Assembly: GCA_947627735.1 (NCBI GenBank)
Contig: CANQXG010000005.1
Span: 26,846 to 90,845, forward strand
Length of the DNA stretch: 64,000 nt
Direction of reading: 5' to 3'
Source: an uncultured Oscillospiraceae bacterium
Lineage (GTDB): Bacteria > Bacillota > Clostridia > Oscillospirales > Oscillospiraceae
The notes under the pieces were generated by a model that was given only the letters and a program-made list of their open reading frames with translations, was not told the DNA's origin and did not search any database. This document shows positions 23,645-31,832 of this stretch, in pieces; position 1 is the stretch's first letter, and each line of letters opens with the position of its first letter. The position numbers were made by a program, and so were the translations under genes.

Positions 23645-25166
23645 TATTCGATTTTTCATATTCGCGGCGCTGGTGGTGCTGCTGTACTACATACTGCCGA
23701 AAAAAGTCCAGTGGCTGGTGCTGCTGGCGGCCAGCGTGACGTTTTACATCACCTACGGCTGGAAGAAGCTACCATTTCTGCTGGCGTCCGCCGTCATCGC
23801 CTACTTCGCCGGCCTGAAGATCGAGCAGTTCCAGAGAGCTTTCCGCAAGGATATGGCCGCGGCGAAAAAACGGAGCAGGCCGGTGCTGCTGACCGCCGTG
23901 GCCCTGCTGGCGGCGCTGCTGGTGTACGCCAAGATCGGGACATGGGTCATCCAAAGCGTGGCGCGGCTGTTCTCGGCGGAGGGGACCGCCATGGAGGCCA
24001 TCGTGGCGCTGGGCGTCAGCTATTACACCTTCTCGCTGATCTCCTACCTGGCGGACATCTACCGGCGGCAGGACAAGGCGGAGCGTAATTTCCTGCGGCT
24101 GCTGCTGTTCACCATCTACTTCCCGAAGGTGCTGCAGGGACCCATCTCCTGGCACAAGAACCTGGCGCCCCAGTTCATGGAGCAGCACCGGTTCGACTAT
24201 AAGGAGTTCTGCTTCGGCCTGCAGCTGATGGTGTGGGGCTACTTCAAGAAGATGGTCATCGCGGACCGGCTGGCGCTGTTCGTCAACACCGTGTTCGGCA
24301 ACATCGCCGGGGAGACCGGCGCCCACCTGCTGGTGGCGGCGGCCTTTGCCGCCGTGCAGTCCTACTGCGACTTCTCCGGCTGCATGGACATCGTGGGCGG
24401 CTTCTCTCAGATCCTGGGCCTGAAGCTGGAAGAGAACTTTCAGCGGCCATTTTTCTCCAAGTCCGTGGCGGAGTTCTGGCGGCGGTGGCACATCACCCTG
24501 GGCAGCTGGTTCAGGGAATATGTCTACATGCCCATCGTGATCTCGCCCAAGGTCATCATGCTTTCCAAAAAGGTCCGAGACCGGTTCGGCGTCCGCCCGG
24601 GCAAGGCGGTGATGACGGTGGTGCCGCTGGCGACGGTGTGGCTGCTGACGGGCATCTGGCACGGGACGGGCTGGAATTACGTCGTTTGGGGCCTGTACTG
24701 GTTCACGCTGATCCTGTGCTCCACGGTCTTTGAGCCGGAGATCAAAAAGATCACCAAAGCGCTGCACATCAACACGGAGGCCGGCAGCTGGAAGGTGTTC
24801 CAGATGGTCCGGACGTCTCTGCTGTTCGTGGGAAGCACCATGATAACAAGGCCCGGGAGCGTGTATGACACGCTGCGCGTGGGCAAGCGGCTTCTGCTGC
24901 GGTTCCACCCGGAGGGGTTGCTTGACGGCTCCCTGTTCTCCCTGGGACTGGACAGGCCCAACTTCTTCCTGGCGCTGGTGTGCATCGGCGTTCTGTGGGG
25001 CGTGAGCTATGCCCAGGAAAAGGGCGTCTGCATCCGGGAGCGGATCGCGCAGAGCAATATCGTTTTCCGCTGGGCGATCTATTACATCGGCTTCTTTGCC
25101 ATCCTCATCTTCGGGATATACGGTCCCGGATATGACGCGGCAAGCTTTATCTACATGAAATTTTAA
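23631..25166 (+). CDS. MBOAT O-acyltransferase (DltB/AlgI-like)
   Basis: This 511-residue polytopic membrane protein has the MBOAT core: LPKVLQGPISWHKN, then FWRRWHITLGSWFREYVYMP, and GIWHGTGWNYVVWG with the invariant active-site His. It passes an acyl group from a carrier on the inside to an acceptor outside. The carrier protein and ligase follow in the next two genes, and the SGNH partner precedes it with a 14-base overlap. The set copies the logic of dltABCD. AlgI-type acetylation is the alternative, but the dedicated carrier protein and ligase favour a Dlt-like route. GAGGTGA lies before the ATG. Confidence 0.93.
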   Translation: MGLIDIRFFIFAALVVLLYYILPKKVQWLVLLAASVTFYITYGWKKLPFLLASAVIAYFAGLKIEQFQRAFRKDMAAAKKRSRPVLLTAVALLAALLVYAKIGTWVIQSVARLFSAEGTAMEAIVALGVSYYTFSLISYLADIYRRQDKAERNFLRLLLFTIYFPKVLQGPISWHKNLAPQFMEQHRFDYKEFCFGLQLMVWGYFKKMVIADRLALFVNTVFGNIAGETGAHLLVAAAFAAVQSYCDFSGCMDIVGGFSQILGLKLEENFQRPFFSKSVAEFWRRWHITLGSWFREYVYMPIVISPKVIMLSKKVRDRFGVRPGKAVMTVVPLATVWLLTGIWHGTGWNYVVWGLYWFTLILCSTVFEPEIKKITKALHINTEAGSWKVFQMVRTSLLFVGSTMITRPGSVYDTLRVGKRLLLRFHPEGLLDGSLFSLGLDRPNFFLALVCIGVLWGVSYAQEKGVCIRERIAQSNIVFRWAIYYIGFFAILIFGIYGPGYDAASFIYMKF

Positions 25167-25179
25167 GGAGGAAAGACAG

Positions 25180-25407
25180 ATGAAAGAAAAGGTATTGGCG
25201 GTATTGGAGCGGGAGTGCCCGGACGTGGACTTTCTCGCCTCGGACAAGCTGGTGACGGACGGGATCATGGACTCCCTGACCCTGACCAACATCATCGCGG
25301 CGCTGACGATGGAGTTCGGCATTACGATACCATATGAGGAGATCATCGAGGCCAATTTCAACTCCGTGGACGGCCTGGCCGCCATGGTGGAGCGACTGAG
25401 CAAATGA
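25180..25407 (+). CDS. Acyl/aminoacyl carrier protein (DltC-like)
   Basis: This 75-residue four-helix carrier has the phosphopantetheine site DGIMDSLTLT, with Ser at about residue 29. The second-helix pattern and length agree with DltC. Here the motif is D-G-I-M-D-S, close to the V-x-D-S-L of D-alanyl carriers. It would accept an acyl or aminoacyl group from the AMP ligase that overlaps its stop by four bases and hand it to the MBOAT protein. AAGGAGG lies before the ATG. Confidence 0.93.
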   Translation: MKEKVLAVLERECPDVDFLASDKLVTDGIMDSLTLTNIIAALTMEFGITIPYEEIIEANFNSVDGLAAMVERLSK

Positions 25408-26879
25408 AAACAGTCGTCGAAAAGCTTTTTGAGAACGCGGACCTGTACCCGGACAAGCTGGCGGTGGTGTTCGAGAACGAGGAGGTCACCTATGGTCAGC
25501 TGAAGGACGCTATTATCCGCCTGGCAAGCTGGTTCAAGCTCCACGGGGTGACCGAGGGGGACCGGATCATCGCCCAGGCGCACTATGGAAAGTGGTTTTT
25601 TGCGACATGCTATGCCGCGCAGTTGTGTGGAGCAGCATTTATTCCCGTGGAAAAAACATTGTCGGATAAAACTCTTTCTTCGATCATACAACAGATGTCG
25701 GCAAAAGTCGTCGTGTCTTGGTTAGCGCCTCACGCTGAGATATCCCTTAGTTATGGGGAATTAGACGAGCTGGCGGATAAAGTTGAACTCCAACCTTGGG
25801 CTTTCCCTGATCCAGGGTCAGTAGGAGCGATCCTATTGACGTCGGGAACTACAGGAACTCCTAAAGGCGCCATGTTGACAAATAAGAATATAGCTGCAAT
25901 AGCTGATGTCATAGTGCATGAAGCGAATATTCCGGAGAATGATATAGGAATTACGTTTTTGCCATTGAATCATGCGGCGCCCATGAGGAGGATGGATGCA
26001 GCGGTATATGGCGGTTGCACATATATATTTATCGATGGTGTTTTCAAACTTCATCTGTTTTATGCGTATATATCAAAATATCATGTAACATCGTTTTATG
26101 TTCCACCATCAGGCATCACAGTATTACAGCAGTTTTCGCAGGATAAGTTATATGAGTATTCAGACCAGATTCAATATGTATACATTGTCGGGTCGGTCAT
26201 GCAGGAACCACAACGCGAGTTCTTGAAGCGAGTTTTACCAAAGAGCACCCTTTTGTACATCTATGGGACGTCGGAGAACGGCACATTATCAATGCTTCAT
26301 TTCGATCATTTGCAAAAAGATATTCGCTGCACAGGAAAGCCTTGTAAGGGGGTCGATATACGAGTATTAGATGAAAACTATCACGATGTTCCTGCGGGAA
26401 AAACTGGACGGCTGGCAATTCGTTCAGACATGAATTTTTTGGGCTATTGGGATATGCCCGAAATAACAGACAGTCTGTATTGTGATGACTATTTCTTAAG
26501 CAATGATGCAGGCTACTTTGACTCAGACGGTTATCTATATGTATTAGGTCGTATTGACGATATAATCAATATTGGTGGCCTCAAAGTACATCCAACAGAA
26601 ATTGAAAATGCGGCACTAGAGATCGAGGGGATAGAAGAATGTATCTGTTTTGATATTCCTAATGAATTGACAGGCAGTGCGGCCTGCTTGTTAGTCAGGT
26701 GCCGGGATGAAACATTGAAAGCAAAAGCAATTCGTGCTCAACTTCTTGGAAAGTTAGATACATATAAAATTCCATCAAGAATTGAGATCATTAGCGAAAT
26801 CAAAAAAACGGAAAGCGGAAAACCTGACAGAAAGTATTACAGACAAAGCTTTATTTTTAGATACAACAAAGGAGATTGA
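25404..26879 (+). CDS. AMP-forming acyl/aminoacyl ligase (DltA-like)
   Basis: This 491-residue adenylating enzyme has the P-loop LTSGTTGTPKGA (A3), YGTSENG (A5), the hinge GRIDDIINIGG (A8) and the final catalytic Lys in KKTESGKPDRK (A10). It should charge the carrier protein just upstream. D-alanine is the DltA substrate, but the A4/A5 pocket cannot be read by eye well enough to fix the acid. GC content falls abruptly at about 25,600, inside the gene. The first 65 codons look like the host and the rest is AT-rich like the following TAXI gene. This suggests a recombination joint. Confidence 0.88.
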   Translation: MKTVVEKLFENADLYPDKLAVVFENEEVTYGQLKDAIIRLASWFKLHGVTEGDRIIAQAHYGKWFFATCYAAQLCGAAFIPVEKTLSDKTLSSIIQQMSAKVVVSWLAPHAEISLSYGELDELADKVELQPWAFPDPGSVGAILLTSGTTGTPKGAMLTNKNIAAIADVIVHEANIPENDIGITFLPLNHAAPMRRMDAAVYGGCTYIFIDGVFKLHLFYAYISKYHVTSFYVPPSGITVLQQFSQDKLYEYSDQIQYVYIVGSVMQEPQREFLKRVLPKSTLLYIYGTSENGTLSMLHFDHLQKDIRCTGKPCKGVDIRVLDENYHDVPAGKTGRLAIRSDMNFLGYWDMPEITDSLYCDDYFLSNDAGYFDSDGYLYVLGRIDDIINIGGLKVHPTEIENAALEIEGIEECICFDIPNELTGSAACLLVRCRDETLKAKAIRAQLLGKLDTYKIPSRIEIISEIKKTESGKPDRKYYRQSFIFRYNKGD

Positions 26880-26881
26880 AT

Positions 26882-27901
26882 ATGAAAACCATGAAAAGAA
26901 TCATCGCTGTAATTTTGGCAGTCGGCATGCTGGCTGTGCAGGCTTCATGCAGCTCTAACGATGGAGCTGCGGAAAAGGGCAACGAAAATGCTGCCTCATG
27001 GCCAGAAAGAGTTACTATTGCATCCGGTGATACTGGCGGAGCAAATTACTATATCGCGGTTGCCCAGAGTCAAATCCTGAATAATGCTATTGATGGCGTG
27101 GATTTTGCGGCAGAAGCAACGGATGCCAGCCCTACGACAAATGGCCCTATTGTGCAAAATGATGCAGACTGTTTAGGGTTTTTGGCACCAATCGGACTGC
27201 AGCAGCTTTTGGAGGGCACATATCCGGACATGCCTCAGAGTCTGGATAAGCTTCGCCTTATAATGACGGGAAACGCGACAAAGATTCAGTTTATTACGCT
27301 TAAAGAAAGTGGAATCACATCCTTGGATCAACTGGCCGGCAAACGGATCGCAACTCACAATCCGGGTACAACCGGAAGAGCGGCAACATTGCTTCTCCTA
27401 AAAGAAATGGGCTATGAGGAAAGTGATTTTGCGTCTATTACGGCTATGACGCCAAGCGATACAGCAGATGCATTAAAGGATGGAACCATAGACGTGGGTA
27501 TTTTTAATACTGGACTTCCCGGGGCTGCAATTTCTGACCTGAATAGTACTCGTGATATTGTGATGCTGCAGGTTCCTGAGGATGTGCTGAACAAGGTCAT
27601 CAAAGAAAACCCGGCCTATGTTTCTACAAGTGTCAGCAAGGATGTGTATTCCGACATGACGGAGGACTGCACTGTACTTGGAATTCCTATGGGCTTGGTC
27701 TGCAACGAGGATATGGATGAGGATCTCGTATATGAGATCACAAAGGCGTTGAATGAGGGGACTGCTGATCTTGCGGCGGCACATACGGAGGGTGCAGAAT
27801 GGAATACGGAAAACAGCCTCGGTTTCTATAACGGAGGAGCTGTCCCCTTCCATCCGGGTGCGGCCCGCTATTATGACGAGATACAAGGCAATAACACATG
27901 A
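26882..27901 (+). CDS. TAXI-family TRAP transporter solute-binding lipoprotein
   Basis: This protein of 339 residues has a lipoprotein signal ending QASC. The -3 residue Gln departs from the usual lipobox. The mature part shows the TAXI features IASGDTGGANYYIA and GKRIATHNPGTTGRA, plus DVGIFNTGLPGAAI. It binds a small acid outside the cell and delivers it to the permease encoded next. AAGGAG lies 7 bases before ATG 26882; an in-frame TTG six bases earlier is less likely. It is AT-rich, unlike the permease gene. The ATGA overlap with the permease is intact. Confidence 0.9.
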   Translation: MKTMKRIIAVILAVGMLAVQASCSSNDGAAEKGNENAASWPERVTIASGDTGGANYYIAVAQSQILNNAIDGVDFAAEATDASPTTNGPIVQNDADCLGFLAPIGLQQLLEGTYPDMPQSLDKLRLIMTGNATKIQFITLKESGITSLDQLAGKRIATHNPGTTGRAATLLLLKEMGYEESDFASITAMTPSDTADALKDGTIDVGIFNTGLPGAAISDLNSTRDIVMLQVPEDVLNKVIKENPAYVSTSVSKDVYSDMTEDCTVLGIPMGLVCNEDMDEDLVYEITKALNEGTADLAAAHTEGAEWNTENSLGFYNGGAVPFHPGAARYYDEIQGNNT

Positions 27902-29748
27902 GTAAAAGGCTCACACAAGCAATACCGAAGGTCATGGGCGTCATCGCCGTGGCCATGGCGCTGTTCCAGGTGCTGACGGCGGGCTTCGGCACCCTGGCCA
28001 CCATGGAGCAGCGCTGTGTCCACGTGGGATTCGCTCTGGTGCTCATATACCTTTACGCCGCGTCCAGGCGGGAGAAGCCGGACGCGGCCTGGGTCGTTGA
28101 CATCCTCTGCGCCCTTGTGGCCGCCGCCGTCGCGGTGTACGTGTACTTCAACTGGTACGACATGGCGGTGCGCATCATGTTCCCCAAGGCGGCGGACCTG
28201 GTCGTCGGCGGGGCGCTCATCGTCCTGGTCATCGACGCCACCCGCCGCCGGGTGGGGTGGACGCTGCCCATCATCACGGTGCTCTTTCTGGCATATGCCC
28301 TGTTCGGCCATGTGCTGCCGGGGCAGCTGGGACACCGGGCATACGGCTGGCGGCAGGTGGTAGCGTCCCTGACCATGAACACCGAGGGCGTATACGGCAC
28401 GGTCGTGGGCGTGTCCGCGACATACATATTCCTGTTCGTGCTGTTCGGGACGCTGCTGGAATACTCCGGCGCGGCAAAGTTCTTTGTGGACCTGGCCACA
28501 GGGGCGCTGGGACGCAGGCGCGGCGGCGCCGCCATTGCCGCCGCGGTGGCCAGCGGCGTGTTCGGCATGGTCTCCGGCAGTGCCGCGGCCAACGTGGTGA
28601 CCACCGGTTCCGTCACCATCCCCCTGATGAAAAAGACCGGGTATGAGGATGATTTTGCCGGGGCCGTGGAGGCGTCCGCCTCCACGGGCGGGCAGATCAT
28701 GCCACCCATTATGGGAGCGGCGGCCTTCATCATCGCCGAGACCCTGGGCCCGCCCTATATCCAGGTGACCCTGGCGGCGTTCATCCCGGCGGTGCTCTAT
28801 TATGGGGCCATCATCTTTATGATCGTCCTGCACGCCAAGCGGATGCACATTCAGGGGCTGCCGAAGGAGCAGTGCCCGAAGGTGTGGCCCGTGCTGAAAA
28901 ACGGTTTTTATCTGGCGTTTCCGCTGCTGCTGCTGATATTCTTCATGGTGTTTATGGGCTGGTCCCCGCTGAAATCCGGCTTCTGGGCCATCATGGCGTC
29001 CATCACGGTGTCCTTCCTGCGGCGGGAGACTTGGCTTACGCCCAGGCGGCTGTTCGAGGCGTTTGAAAAGGGCGCCATGGCGTCGCTGTCGGTGGCGGTC
29101 ATCTGCGCCATCTCCGGCATCGTGATCGGCACCCTGTCCCTGACCAGCCTGGGCCTCAAGTTCTCCTCCATCCTGGTGTCCCTGGCGGGCGGGAACATGG
29201 TGGTGCTGCTGGTGCTGGCGGCTGTCGCCGGCATCATCCTGGGCATGGGCATGTCCACCACGTCGGTGTACATCGTGCTGGCGGTGCTGCTGGCGCCGGC
29301 GCTGACGAAGATGGGCGTTGACCCTCTGGCGGCGCACCTTTTCGTGTTCTATTACGGCTGCCTGTCCGCCATCACGCCGCCGGTCGCCACCGCCTCCTTC
29401 GCCGCCGCCGCTTTGACGGGCAGCCACCCGTTCAAGCTGGGGTTCCAGGCGTGGAAGCTGAGCCTGTCGGGGTACATCATCCCGTTCATGTTCATCTTCA
29501 ACCAGGAGCTTCTGTTCCAGGGTTCGCCCCTGGGCATCGTCAAGGCGCTGCTGACGGCGGTCATCGGCATCTACGCGCTGAGCTGCAGCATCGAGGGGTA
29601 TATGCGAAAGCCCCTGCACTGGGCGCTGCGGGCGCTGCTGTTCGCCGCGGCGCTGTTGCTCATAGACTCCGGGCTATGGACCGATCTGGCTGGCCTGGCG
29701 ATCGTGGCGGGAATGTATTTGCTGGGAAGAGGGAAAAAGTCCGCCTGA
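27898..29748 (+). CDS. TRAP transporter fused 4TM/12TM permease (TAXI type)
   Basis: This 616-residue membrane protein combines the small and large TRAP subunits in one chain, as usual for TAXI systems. The DctM-like part holds GVFGMVSGSAAANVVTTGS, ASTGGQIMPPIMGAAAF and GMGMSTTSVYIVLAVLLAPAL. It should import the ligand of the preceding binding protein by ion-driven symport. It is the last gene of the operon, followed by a terminator at 29843. Its high GC content contrasts with the AT-rich binding protein. A link to the polymer, for example uptake of an acid used by the ligase, is only suggested by position. Confidence 0.93.
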   Translation: MSKRLTQAIPKVMGVIAVAMALFQVLTAGFGTLATMEQRCVHVGFALVLIYLYAASRREKPDAAWVVDILCALVAAAVAVYVYFNWYDMAVRIMFPKAADLVVGGALIVLVIDATRRRVGWTLPIITVLFLAYALFGHVLPGQLGHRAYGWRQVVASLTMNTEGVYGTVVGVSATYIFLFVLFGTLLEYSGAAKFFVDLATGALGRRRGGAAIAAAVASGVFGMVSGSAAANVVTTGSVTIPLMKKTGYEDDFAGAVEASASTGGQIMPPIMGAAAFIIAETLGPPYIQVTLAAFIPAVLYYGAIIFMIVLHAKRMHIQGLPKEQCPKVWPVLKNGFYLAFPLLLLIFFMVFMGWSPLKSGFWAIMASITVSFLRRETWLTPRRLFEAFEKGAMASLSVAVICAISGIVIGTLSLTSLGLKFSSILVSLAGGNMVVLLVLAAVAGIILGMGMSTTSVYIVLAVLLAPALTKMGVDPLAAHLFVFYYGCLSAITPPVATASFAAAALTGSHPFKLGFQAWKLSLSGYIIPFMFIFNQELLFQGSPLGIVKALLTAVIGIYALSCSIEGYMRKPLHWALRALLFAAALLLIDSGLWTDLAGLAIVAGMYLLGRGKKSA

Positions 29749-29842
29749 TGCGGGCGACCTGCGCGGGGCCTGAAATTTATCACACTTTTTAGCACACTTG
29801 AACAGCAATAAGGTACTTTGAGAACGTCACAAAGTAAAAAGG

Positions 29843-29871
29843 CCGGGGCGGTCATCCGTCCCGGTTCTTTC
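29843..29871 (+). terminator. Terminator of the glycopolymer operon
   Basis: CCGGGGCGG (29843-29851) pairs with CCGTCCCGG (29856-29864) with one G-T pair, loop TCAT, then TTCTTTC. The stretch 29749-29842 holds nothing else that I recognise. Confidence 0.75.
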
Positions 29872-29918
29872 GATATTACTAACGCGTTACTAACAAATTG
29901 CGAATTTCCAGAAAATGC

Positions 29919-29951
29919 AAAACCCTAGAACCGTTGTGGCTCTAGGGTTTT
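29919..29951 (-). terminator. Terminator of the tRNA operon
   Basis: AAAACCCTAGA (29919-29929) pairs perfectly with TCTAGGGTTTT (29941-29951). On the minus strand a T-rich tail follows the stem, right after the tRNA-Lys gene. Confidence 0.85.
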
Positions 29952-29952
29952 C

Positions 29953-30028
29953 TGGTGACCTGGCGGGGATTCGAACCCCGGACCCACTGCTTAAAAGGCA
30001 GTTGCTCTGCCTACTGAGCTACCAAGTC
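29953..30028 (-). tRNA. tRNA-Lys (anticodon TTT)
   Basis: A full cloverleaf can be folded. The anticodon loop is CTTTTAA, the T-loop arm GGGGTTCGAATCCCC, and the acceptor pairs GACTTGG with CCAGGTC. The 3' CCA is encoded. It is the last of five tRNA genes in the transcript. Confidence 0.96.
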
Positions 30029-30032
30029 ATAA

Positions 30033-30106
30033 TGGCAGGGACGGCGGGATTCGAACCCACTATATCAGAGTCAAAGTCTGGTGTGTTACCGTTACACTAC
30101 ATCCCT
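30033..30106 (-). tRNA. tRNA-Gln (anticodon TTG)
   Basis: The anticodon loop is CTTTGAC. The D arm contains TAACGGTAA, typical of Gln tRNA, and the acceptor pairs AGGGATG with CGTCCCT. CCA is encoded. Only four bases separate it from tRNA-Lys. Confidence 0.96.
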
Positions 30107-30201
30107 ATGGATGCCGCCATCCGTCTGCGCCCCGCGTCCCGGCGGGGAGCGCCGCTATAAAGGCAATAGGCTGTCCGGCTGGACCGGGCAGCCTATTGAA
30201 A

Positions 30202-30279
30202 TGGGGTGGGAGATGGGACTCGAACCCACGACACCCGGAACCACAATCCGGTACTCTAACCAACTGAGCTACACCCACC
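30202..30279 (-). tRNA. tRNA-His (anticodon GTG)
   Basis: The anticodon loop is TTGTGGT and the acceptor pairs GTGGGTG with CTCCCAC. The extra G at position -1 needed by histidyl-tRNA synthetase is encoded at 30279, opposite discriminator C at 30205. CCA is encoded. Confidence 0.95.
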
Positions 30280-30301
30280 ATATGATGACGCCGCGGGAAA
30301 G

Positions 30302-30378
30302 TGGCACGCCAGAAGGGACTCGAACCCCTGACCTACTGCTTAGAAGGCAGTTGCTCTATCCACCTGAGCTACTGGCGC
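30302..30378 (-). tRNA. tRNA-Arg (anticodon TCT)
   Basis: The anticodon loop is CTTCTAA and the acceptor pairs GCGCCAG with CTGGCGT. CCA is encoded. It decodes AGA and AGG. Confidence 0.95.
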
Positions 30379-30435
30379 GTATCTGCCTGGCCAGCACCTC
30401 GCCTATCCATACGTACCTGTCATCGGCACCCCGGC

Positions 30436-30510
30436 TGGAGCGGGCGATGGGAATCGAACCCACGTCCCCAGCTTGGAAGGCTGGTGCACTAGCCGTTGTG
30501 CTACGCCCGC
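30436..30510 (-). tRNA. tRNA-Gly (anticodon TCC)
   Basis: The anticodon loop is CTTCCAA and the acceptor pairs GCGGGCG with CGCCCGC, discriminator T. CCA is encoded. It is the first tRNA of the Gly-Arg-His-Gln-Lys cluster. Confidence 0.95.
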
Positions 30511-30567
30511 AAGCTAGGAAATTTTATCATCCCCCGCGGGAAAAGTCAATAGCTGGGGGGAAGAATC

Positions 30568-31704
30568 TTAATTTTTTTCTGCCTGCTCCGGCGCCGGGGC
30601 CTGGGGCTGGGGGACAGCCGGCTCCTCCCTGCGCAGCAGGTGGATCACGCCGGTGTCGTCCAGATTCTTGATGATGGCGCAGGCGATGGGCAGGCCCAGC
30701 AGGCCGATGCCGCCGAACAGCTTTGTGCCCACCAGCATGGCGATCAGGGTCACCAGCGGGTGCAGCCCCACCTGACGGCCCACCACACGGGGTTCCACGA
30801 ACTGGCGGATGATGGTGATGACGATGTACAGCGCCAGCAGGCCCAGGCCCTTGGCGACGCCGCCGCCCAGCAGGGTGATGATGGCCCAGGGGATGAGGAT
30901 GAACCCGGCGCCCAGCACCGGGAAGATGTCGAACACGGCGATGAGCAGAGCCAGCAGAGGCGCCTGCTGCTGCCGCAGAAGGAGCAGGCCCACCAGCAGC
31001 TCGCAGAAGGTGATGCCCATGATGATGCCGTAGCTCTTGCCGTACTTGACCACCACGGAGATAAAGGTGTCCTTGGCCTTCACGGTCACGTGCCGGGCGT
31101 GCTGGGGCAGCTGCCGCAGCAGGAACGCGGTCATGCGGTGGAAGTCGATGGTCATGAACACCGTGGCGATCACGCAGATCAGGGTGCTCAGGAGCATGGA
31201 GGGCACCTTCGTCACCCACCCGGACACCAGTCCCACCGCCCGCATGGAGAAGCTGGTGACGGCGTTGCCGATGGAGGAGATGATATTGGGGATGGCGGAG
31301 GTGACCGCGGCGTAGGCGTCGGGACCAAGCCGCTCGGAAAAGTCTGTCACCCAGCCCGTCATCAGCTGCAGCCAGGGTTCGATGGTCTCCCGGTACAGCT
31401 TCGGCAGGAACACGATCAGATCCTGCAGCCAGGACACCACGCTCACCAGCAGCACCGCCAGCAGCCCGCCCAGCACGGTGAAGAACAGCAGCAGACATAT
31501 GACGGCGGCGAAGGGGCGCTTCATGTGGCACTTCACCGTCATCCAGCGGATGATGGGCGTCATGGACCAGGCGAAGAGGAACGCCAGGAAGAACGGCCAT
31601 ATCAGCCCCAGCACGTACTTCACCACCAGCATCACGATGGCGATGATCAGAGCCACATAGACCACGTTGATGATGAAATTCCGACGATGGTCGATGCTCG
31701 ACGT
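30568..31704 (-). CDS. AI-2E family membrane protein, YtvI-like; apparent ACG start
   Basis: This protein of about 378 residues has seven or eight membrane segments. The AI-2E family core is visible in KYGKSYGIIMGITFCELLVG, DIFPVLGAGFILIPWAII and FVEPRVVGRQVGLHPLVTL. The YtvI subgroup is linked to sporulation in Firmicutes, and spoIIR lies just upstream. The transport substrate is unknown. The first usual start in frame is GTG 31665, but the conserved opening of the family (HRRNFIIN) lies upstream of it. Reading back, the frame is open to a TGA just before ACG 31704, and AGGAGGGA lies about 10 bases before that ACG. I therefore place the start at ACG 31704, with GTG 31665 as fallback. The C-terminal tail is rich in Pro, Ala and Glu. 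Confidence 0.82.
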   Translation of the reverse strand, partial: TSSIDHRRNFIINVVYVALIIAIVMLVVKYVLGLIWPFFLAFLFAWSMTPIIRWMTVKCHMKRPFAAVICLLLFFTVLGGLLAVLLVSVVSWLQDLIVFLPKLYRETIEPWLQLMTGWVTDFSERLGPDAYAAVTSAIPNIISSIGNAVTSFSMRAVGLVSGWVTKVPSMLLSTLICVIATVFMTIDFHRMTAFLLRQLPQHARHVTVKAKDTFISVVVKYGKSYGIIMGITFCELLVGLLLLRQQQAPLLALLIAVFDIFPVLGAGFILIPWAIITLLGGGVAKGLGLLALYIVITIIRQFVEPRVVGRQVGLHPLVTLIAMLVGTKLFGGIGLLGLPIACAIIKNLDDTGVIHLLRREEPAVPQPQAPAPEQAEKN

Positions 31705-31794
31705 GACAGATCACTCCCTCCTGGTCTTCCGTGGGCGTCGCGCCCTGTTCCGGCCCGCTGCCGGGCGGGAGGAAAAAATATCCTCTGCCTGTTC

Positions 31795-31823
31795 AGGATA
31801 CCATTGAACAGAGGGGTTGTCAA
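31795..31823 (-). promoter_or_regulatory. Sigma-A-like promoter of the AI-2E gene
   Basis: TTGACA (31823-31818) is followed after 17 bases by TATCCT (31800-31795) on the minus strand. The start of transcription would be near 31788, upstream of the inferred ACG start. Confidence 0.7.
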
Positions 31824-31832
31824 ATTAAGATT

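Noticed and set aside
29876..29895. Repeat TTACTAAC-GCG-TTACTAAC near the tRNA genes as an attachment site
   Set aside because: No matching copy was found elsewhere in the window and no integrase-linked element ends here. An eight-base repeat is weak evidence.
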